Source: Gnetum montanum (lineage: Eukaryota; Streptophyta; Gnetopsida; Gnetales; Gnetaceae). Taken from it: 64,000 nt of DNA. A program made the translations under genes and the position numbers. This document shows, piece by piece, positions 58,614 to 64,000 of the stretch (positions are counted from its first letter, which is position 1; every line of letters starts with the position of its first letter). The stretch spans positions 124,001-188,000 of the forward strand of contig MNCI01024892.1 of NCBI GenBank assembly GCA_015680685.1, given 5' to 3'. The notes below the pieces were generated by a model. It saw only the letters and a program-made list of their open reading frames with translations. It was not told the DNA's origin and ran no database searches.

Positions 58614-59522
58614 TGATGGGCAGTCGAGGTACCTCCTACGCCCAACCATATGAATCACAAGCATTCACGCACAATTTGGTTGAATTTTGTGGATGGGAAT
58701 AGTTCTGCATCTAGATCATTATGCTTTGATCACAATTTGTTGTCTTTCCACTCAAACTAGTGGTAGCTTTGTCTTGTGTGTTTTAGTCCAAGGTGAGGCA
58801 TATGATTCTTGATGTTGTATCAGCTTTATGCTACTCCTAATGACAATAAGAAAATCAATGGTTTGAACTAATTAATAATGGAAAGTAAAGTCTAAACTAG
58901 CCTATGAGTGATGAGTGTCCATTCCCAACTTGTCGTACACATCCTGAACCCATGTATCCACTACTGGGATTACCAAGCACTATGCCACTAGGTGAACCAA
59001 GCAATAATGCTACTGGGATTACCAAGAAAATACATATTTATGCTCAAAATTGGTCATGCTCATTTTGCTAATTCATTAACATGCATGGAAACATAAATAT
59101 TAACTAAGTACATGAAACATAAATTGCATGAAAAGTAAATTTAATCTAAGTCAAAGTGCTATAATGAATTAGAATGAATATTGATCTTATTACTGTTCAT
59201 GGAATGTGTCTAGGTACATTGCCACTCAAATAACATGTTGTACAATTGACTCAGATCCACACTGCGAGCACTTACTAACTGTTCTCTAAGACTATGGAAT
59301 AAAACTATAAGAGTTTAGCTACACTATTGATCAAAGAATGCTAATACATGGTGAGAGCATGTGTATTTATAGACTTTGTTATGGAGTAGCATTGGTGGGG
59401 CCTCATAAATGTAGCAAATGCTACATTGATGTGGCCTTGTTGACAGGGCCACGTCGATAGGGATCTATCTATGAGGCCACATCAACAGGGGTCCATCGAT
59501 GCGATACTTTGACACTTCATCA
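58614..59522 (-). repeat. family B 5' LTR
   Basis: Starts TGATGGGCAGTCGAGG and ends CACTTCATCA. TATAAATA lies at 59,371-59,364. The promoter-proximal repeats here are GTTGA(C/T)/ATCGA(T/C) words at 59,385-59,510. Confidence 0.88.
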
Positions 59523-59527
59523 AAGTT

Positions 59528-59667
59528 CTTCTCTTTCATTTCATAATCATTAATTTATCAAGGATTATATTAATTTGAAGATCATTTATGATCGTGAGTT
59601 AGACACTTAACATCTAATTTGTGAAGGTGCTCTTACAAGGTTGTAAAAGAGCAGTTTTGCAATAACA
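59528..59667 (+). repeat. 5' LTR of the pol-deleted gypsy element, second part
   Basis: Continuation of 52,709 after the nested insertion, ending ...AATAACA. The end is placed by the primer-like site that follows. It cannot be checked against the 3' LTR within the window. Confidence 0.5.
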
Positions 59668-59690
59668 TTTTTGGCACTAAAAGAAGGGTC
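59668..59690 (+). other. possible primer-binding site (TTTTTGGCACTAAAAGAAGG)
   Basis: TGGCAC(T) followed by an A/G-rich run resembles decayed TGGCGC-type primer sites of plant Ty3/gypsy elements. Confidence 0.45.
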
Positions 59691-60699
59691 AATAGGTTTT
59701 ATAGCATCATGAACCCATCTATCTAGAATCCCATAGATCCTTTTCAACACTTTTATTTTTGTATATTTTTAACACTTTACTTAGTTTTCCTATACAATTT
59801 TTTTTTCCATTTGCACTTCATTCTTATTTCCAAGTATGTGTAGGAGACATTTTTTAATGCCATGTTTGGATAAGGATTTGATTTATCTCAAAGCTTCCAA
59901 GTTCATAAATTAATGAAGAAGAAAAAAGTCCAAGCATTCATAGCACCCATGTTTAGAAGAAATTACAAGATCACATGCATCAAATAGGAGCTTAGCATTG
60001 ATCCTTCCAAGCCTAAACTATGAAGGATGATTGAATATAAAGCTACCAATAATCTAGAGCCCTTTCTGCTAAACCCTAATCATCAAATGGAATTGGATCA
60101 ACATAAAAAAACAACACTTGTTAGATATCTATTCATTAGAGATGAGATTCAGGCACTTGCTAGTGTCCACGTATAGTGCAGGAAGGTTGCAATTAATCAT
60201 CTCATTGGACTTTCCAACATTAACTTCAATAGAAGTTATTGGTTTCAAGACCAACACAATGAAGGTGATGGTGGCATCAGCATTCATAATAATGAATCCT
60301 CATGTCTTACTACCCATAGATCTCTATAATTATCCCATTACACAACCACAAAGCCCAATCTTGTAGCATGTCAACCTCATCAAATCTACAAACCAATTTT
60401 CTATGCATATTCCTAAAACTACTACCCCATTGTACCTATGTTGACTGCTCTAACTATTATCATCCCACCCACTATTACGTTGCTTCTAGCCTATAGCTTG
60501 TTTCCAAGCACAAGCACTATCAACCCAACATCTCAAGTATAAGTTCAAAATCTTGATATGTTGCTGAATTCATTCTAGCCTTTATCTGTTATGTCATAAA
60601 TTTAAAAGTCACAAGTTTCATTATCATTTCTTCCACCTTCCTAGCATATGCCTTAATACAATATCCCATAGCATGTCTCCATGCCTACTATTGTACCTC

Positions 60700-61690
60700 C
60701 CCAATTAACTTTGCCATTGATTTCTAGTGTTTTCCTTGAGTTACTACTCCTACTACAAGAATTATTATGCAAGTTACAAGCCAATGTGGAAAGCCACAAT
60801 ACTACATGCAGAAAGCCTTGTTATTTCCATTTTTCATCTCCTTGCTGACACCATTAGCTCCTTGATTCCACCTACTCAAGTTCCCAAGGGAGTCTTATTG
60901 CCTAACTTTACTTAGTATAATGAGAAAATCAATTCCACAAACTATGTTATCACTTTCCGTAATGAATGTATGCTTCTAGAAAGCTATTATCATACTATCT
61001 TGCATAATTTTTCCAATTTCCTAATAGGAAAATCACTTAAATGGTATATGACCTTTCCTCATGGATCCATCACTTCTCTAGAGTAGTTCTTCATAGCCTT
61101 TGTGAAGAAGTTCAAATATAATATTAGTAGGGATGGCTTATTAGAGAAACTACTGACCATCAAGCAGGCATTCACTAAATTCATTTCTAAATTCATCTTT
61201 TGATGGACTTATAAAATAATGAAGCTTAGTCATCCATTGCCTCATGACCAACTATTGGATATTTTTGAAAGAGTTGTTAATGATTACATTAGAGGCAAGT
61301 TGTTCTACCCTAGGCCATTTAGCCTCCAAAATGCTATTACCTTTACTAAAAAAATAGAGGAGGTGACCATGCAACATAATGATTCTAAATGAGTTAACTT
61401 TCTGAATCAAGTAAGCAAAGCAACTGGCAATGAGAATGCCTCTCACAATGTAGGGAAAGTAGTGGCTTTGGTGAATCAAACTTCATCAAGTTCATCATTA
61501 AATAATTGGAAGAATAAGAATACACATTTCAAGCCTAATGATTTTGGAAAACACATATTTAATAGAGGCCAACAAAGAAGACTAGCCAAGGATAGGTTAA
61601 ACTATCACAAGTTTTGAATGCCCTATGCTTAGCTCTATAACATGTTACTAAAATATAGACACATTATCCCAAAGTAGATCTTGAAACAAA
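60700..61690 (+). pseudogene. gag remnant of the pol-deleted gypsy element
   Basis: The plus strand shows FLIGKSLKWYMTFPHGSITS, FIAFVKKFKYNISRDGLLEK, LTIKQAFTKFISKF, then LPHDQLLDIFERVVNDYIRG and FTKKIEEVTMQ. This is the usual Gag order of W-Y...LP.GSI.S...F...F, helix, and IRGKL-type end. The stretch at 59,900-60,700 is a proline-rich leader with frame breaks. It runs straight into the integrase tail. Confidence 0.72.
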
Positions 61691-61945
61691 CAAGAGTAAT
61701 TCAAAATCATTAGGAAGTCATGTGCCATTACCATGACAAGCACGTTAATTTTAGAGAGATCAAAGAAAGTGATCTTGTCCTGTGTCATTTTCCTAATGAC
61801 AAGACATCCAAGTTTTCTCAAAACTAGTAGGGTCCCTTCACGATCCTCAAGAACCTTGGTAATGAAGCATACTATTTGGTAGATTTAGATGGGAATCAAT
61901 ACTTGGTTCCTATGAACAAAACATATCTCAAAAGGTACTACATCT
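61690..61945 (+). pseudogene. integrase C-terminal tail fused behind gag
   Basis: Reading through stops gives HYHDKHVNFREIKESDLVL, then GPFTILKNLGNEAYYLVDLD and PMNKTYLKRYY, the typical end of a plant Ty3/gypsy Pol (DLVL...GPF.I....AY.L.D.DG....N...LK.YY). Everything between gag and this tail, normally about 3 kb, is missing. That marks an internal deletion. Confidence 0.78.
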
Positions 61946-61972
61946 ATATAATAATAATAATAATAATAATAA
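61946..61972. repeat. (AAT)n microsatellite
   Basis: About eight ATA/AAT units in a row directly after the integrase tail. Confidence 0.9.
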
Positions 61973-62069
61973 AAGATAAAGATTATCAAGTTTACTCTAA
62001 CTCTTACCTCTTGCTTTACATATATTTTATTACATTATTTATGATTTTCTCCTTATCTTGCTTTTCATC

Positions 62070-62090
62070 CTCTCTCTCTCTCTCTCTCTC
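62070..62090. repeat. (CT)n microsatellite
   Basis: About ten CT dinucleotides in a row. Confidence 0.9.
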
Positions 62091-62269
62091 TACTTTCTAC
62101 TATCATGCTTCTATCTCTCTCCTATGCAACTTCTTCTATTTTCCTAATCTCTACTTATCTCATTCTACTAATATTTCTTTCCATTTTCATGCTATGGTGA
62201 GGATTTCTATTAGTGATCTGCCTTATGCAAAGAGCTACAAGTGTTTTGCTATTTTTACTCTATGTGAGA

Positions 62270-62720
62270 GTGTGTTGAGTTTGAATGGAACAGGGAGAGA
62301 ATTTATCAATTATTAATCATTAATATCATTATAGTGTGGGATTTAACCATGCCTCACTTTTATGGAATAGAATCTTAACATGGTGTATAGGCAATTTCCC
62401 TAATTTCTTTTTCAATTTTATTATTTTCTCAAATTTACAACTCTAGTTTTCATCTCTATTCTCTTATATTTCTTCATCCTTTCTCTAACTCCCTATTATA
62501 TCTATTCCCCTTTCTTCCATTAGCACACCAATAACAATTAAGCAATTTGTTTTATTCCAATGAGGGTGTGTTAAGAGTTTTAGTGGGATAGGGTGTGAAT
62601 ATCATTTATGGTATTCTTTGGCTATTTTGTATGTAGGATTGAGCCATGCCCTTCTTTTATGACATAACACTATTATCATGCTAGGTGTATTGGTGATATC
62701 CTAGCATTCTTCTCTTTCTT
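62270..62720. repeat. two degenerate copies of a roughly 300 bp unit
   Basis: GTGTGTTGAGTTTGAATGG...AACCATGCCTCACTTTTATGG at 62,271 is echoed by GTGTGTTAAGAGTTTTAGTGG...GAGCCATGCCCTTCTTTTATG at 62,567. It lies in the 3' untranslated part of the pol-deleted gypsy element. Confidence 0.6.
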
Positions 62721-62812
62721 TCTTTATTCTTCCCTCTTTTTTTATAGGTACATTAATTCATCATCCATTCTTTTCTTGATGAACCCTTCTTTGATATCTC
62801 AGCAATATCCAT

Positions 62813-62828
62813 CAAGAGGAGGCAACGT
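62813..62828 (+). other. polypurine tract of the pol-deleted gypsy element
   Basis: AAGAGGAGGCAACG immediately precedes the 3' LTR start TGTACC, confirming plus orientation. Confidence 0.75.
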
Positions 62829-64000
62829 TGTACCTACTTTTTTAGTATTTTCCCTTACTAAGGTGAGTAGGTTTTAAACATTTCACATCAAATTGGAGCT
62901 CAAAAAGTCCCTAAAAATAACATCACAAGACACATTCTTGGCTCCCAAATATCTTTAGAGGCCAATGTAAATCATAACCTAGCATATGAACATTAGTTTT
63001 AGTAAGCCTAGTGACTTTTGGGGTTTGATGAAAATTTCTAAGTGTTCCACAAGTGACACTAATGCCAAAGAGCATCACCTCCACATCACCATGTTTAAAT
63101 TTGCTTATGAGCCTTAGTTTTAACTTCTTAAAGCCTCATAGAACCAATCTACATTAGTCTAGGGATGATAGACATCAATTTTGGGAATCTTCAGCAAGTT
63201 TCCCTTAACCATGAGATGAAAAATTTTATAATGGTGATCAGTTGATGCTAATACTAGCTTCAACATCACTAGCCAAACCACTTTTCATCCATCTCAAAGT
63301 TGGCATTTTAATCACATATTTGATCTTATGAACCCTCTAGTAATCATCTGAAATCATTCCTAGGACATTAAAGGGTGAGTTTTAAAACCTCAAAGGTAGT
63401 TTGAAAAAGTAGGGCTAAATTGAAACTAAGCATTACTAGGTGACACTAGTGTTAACATTACTCTAGCAATGTTAAAAATTGGTAAGACCATAAATTTTTG
63501 CATTTGACATCAATCTCTAACTTCATGAGGTTCACAACATCCCATAGGCATCATCACAGTGTAATTCAACATCAATGCAAACATTAAAAGTAGTTTTTGA
63601 ATCTTAGGATGTTAGCTTGAAGAACACTAAAAATTCTAATTCTAACAAAGGTGATATTGATGCAAACGTTAGTGAGCATTATCATCTAGCATCACTTGTA
63701 TAACTTAGCTTTTTCAAACTTCTAGTTTCTTTAAACAAACTCTAGTCAACTACACTTGACTTTAAGGTCAAATTTGGAAACCTTTGGCCTATAAATACTA
63801 GAATAAAATCCAAATTTTGGGGCAAATTTCTTAAGATCCATAGTACTTTTTTAGATTTTGAGAGATCAAGAAAATGGATAGATGCCTTCTTAGCATCTCT
63901 TGCATGCTCCATGATCATCCCACCTCTTAATAGTCCAATGCCTAAGTCACTGATAGCTTATGTAATGATGTTGATGCAACAATAGCATTACTTTAGTAGT
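62829..64000 (+). repeat. 3' LTR of the pol-deleted gypsy element (runs off the window)
   Basis: Aligns with 51,090-52,250. The end and the target duplication lie beyond the window. Confidence 0.85.

Larger units (their letters stand above)
52710..59522 (-). mobile_element. Athila-like gag element lacking pol (family B)
   Basis: LTRs at 52,710-53,613 (904 bp) and 58,614-59,522 (909 bp), with target duplication AAGTT (52,705-52,709 and 59,523-59,527). The primer-binding site at the right LTR is a decayed Athila type. Gag is colinear with family A, but no protease or pol is recognised. Cis boxes are shared with family A. It is inserted in the 5' LTR of the surrounding gypsy element, which must be older. 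Confidence 0.87.
51090..64000 (+). mobile_element. Ty3/gypsy element with most of pol deleted, hosting family B
   Basis: A 5' LTR starting TGTACCTACTT at 51,090 matches a 3' LTR starting at 62,829, which runs off the window. The 5' LTR is split by family B at 52,710-59,522 and resumes to about 59,667. Gag follows (about 60,700-61,620), then directly the integrase C-terminal tail (about 61,690-61,940), so protease, RT, RNase H and the integrase core are gone. A polypurine tract, AAGAGGAGGCAACG, precedes the 3' LTR. Stops are frequent. Confidence 0.82.

Noticed and set aside
61876-62316. 146-residue open frame as a gene
   Set aside because: Its start is the integrase tail of the gypsy element. 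The rest is read-through of microsatellites and AT-rich DNA giving hydrophobic low-complexity residues.

Overview
The window is nuclear DNA of a seed plant with a large, repeat-rich genome. A gymnosperm would fit the old, heavily mutated retroelements and the strong CpG loss, but that is inference. About 85% is LTR retrotransposons nested in one another. Only one intact cellular gene is visible: an ARIADNE-type RBR E3 ubiquitin ligase on the minus strand (32,182 to 27,232, 15 coding exons).

Layout. (1) 1-14,276: a minus-strand Ty3/gypsy element of Tat/Ogre type. Running from high to low coordinates it has gag, protease, a very long spacer that looks like an intron, reverse transcriptase, two RNase H regions and the start of integrase. 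Inside the spacer lies a plus-strand, multi-exon, decayed gene of unknown family (6,744-10,018) and a tandem array. A 1.6 kb stretch appears twice around a single N at 3,936. (2) 14,277-26,239: a minus-strand chromovirus (Ty3/gypsy with a chromodomain remnant), with a Ty1/copia element (17,467-23,641) inserted in its reverse transcriptase. (3) 26,240-36,939: the gene island, holding the ARIADNE gene, its CpG-richer promoter, tRNA-derived SINE sequences and short tandem duplications. (4) 36,940-49,752: a minus-strand, apparently non-coding LTR element (574 bp LTRs, target duplication TTAAG). An Athila-like gag/protease element without pol (42,476-48,874, target duplication TCAAG) is inserted in it. 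(5) 51,090-64,000: a plus-strand Ty3/gypsy element whose pol is deleted down to the integrase tail. Its 5' LTR is split by a second Athila-like gag element (52,710-59,522, target duplication AAGTT). Its 3' LTR runs off the window.

None of the element proteins is intact. Many stops look like TGG to TAG or TGA changes, as expected from deamination of methylated cytosine. The two Athila-like elements share a layout not explained by their coding content: a CCCCCATGACT box at the LTR edge and at three further colinear internal sites, and a repeat array directly upstream of the LTR TATA box. In one family that array is a perfect 24 bp palindrome built from GCGATATCGC.

The best candidates for something undescribed are the spliced antisense gene inside the Tat/Ogre spacer and this pol-less Athila-like family with reiterated polypurine-tract-like boxes. 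Single N characters at 3,936 and 50,937 both sit at repeats and look like contig joins, so structure across them should not be trusted.
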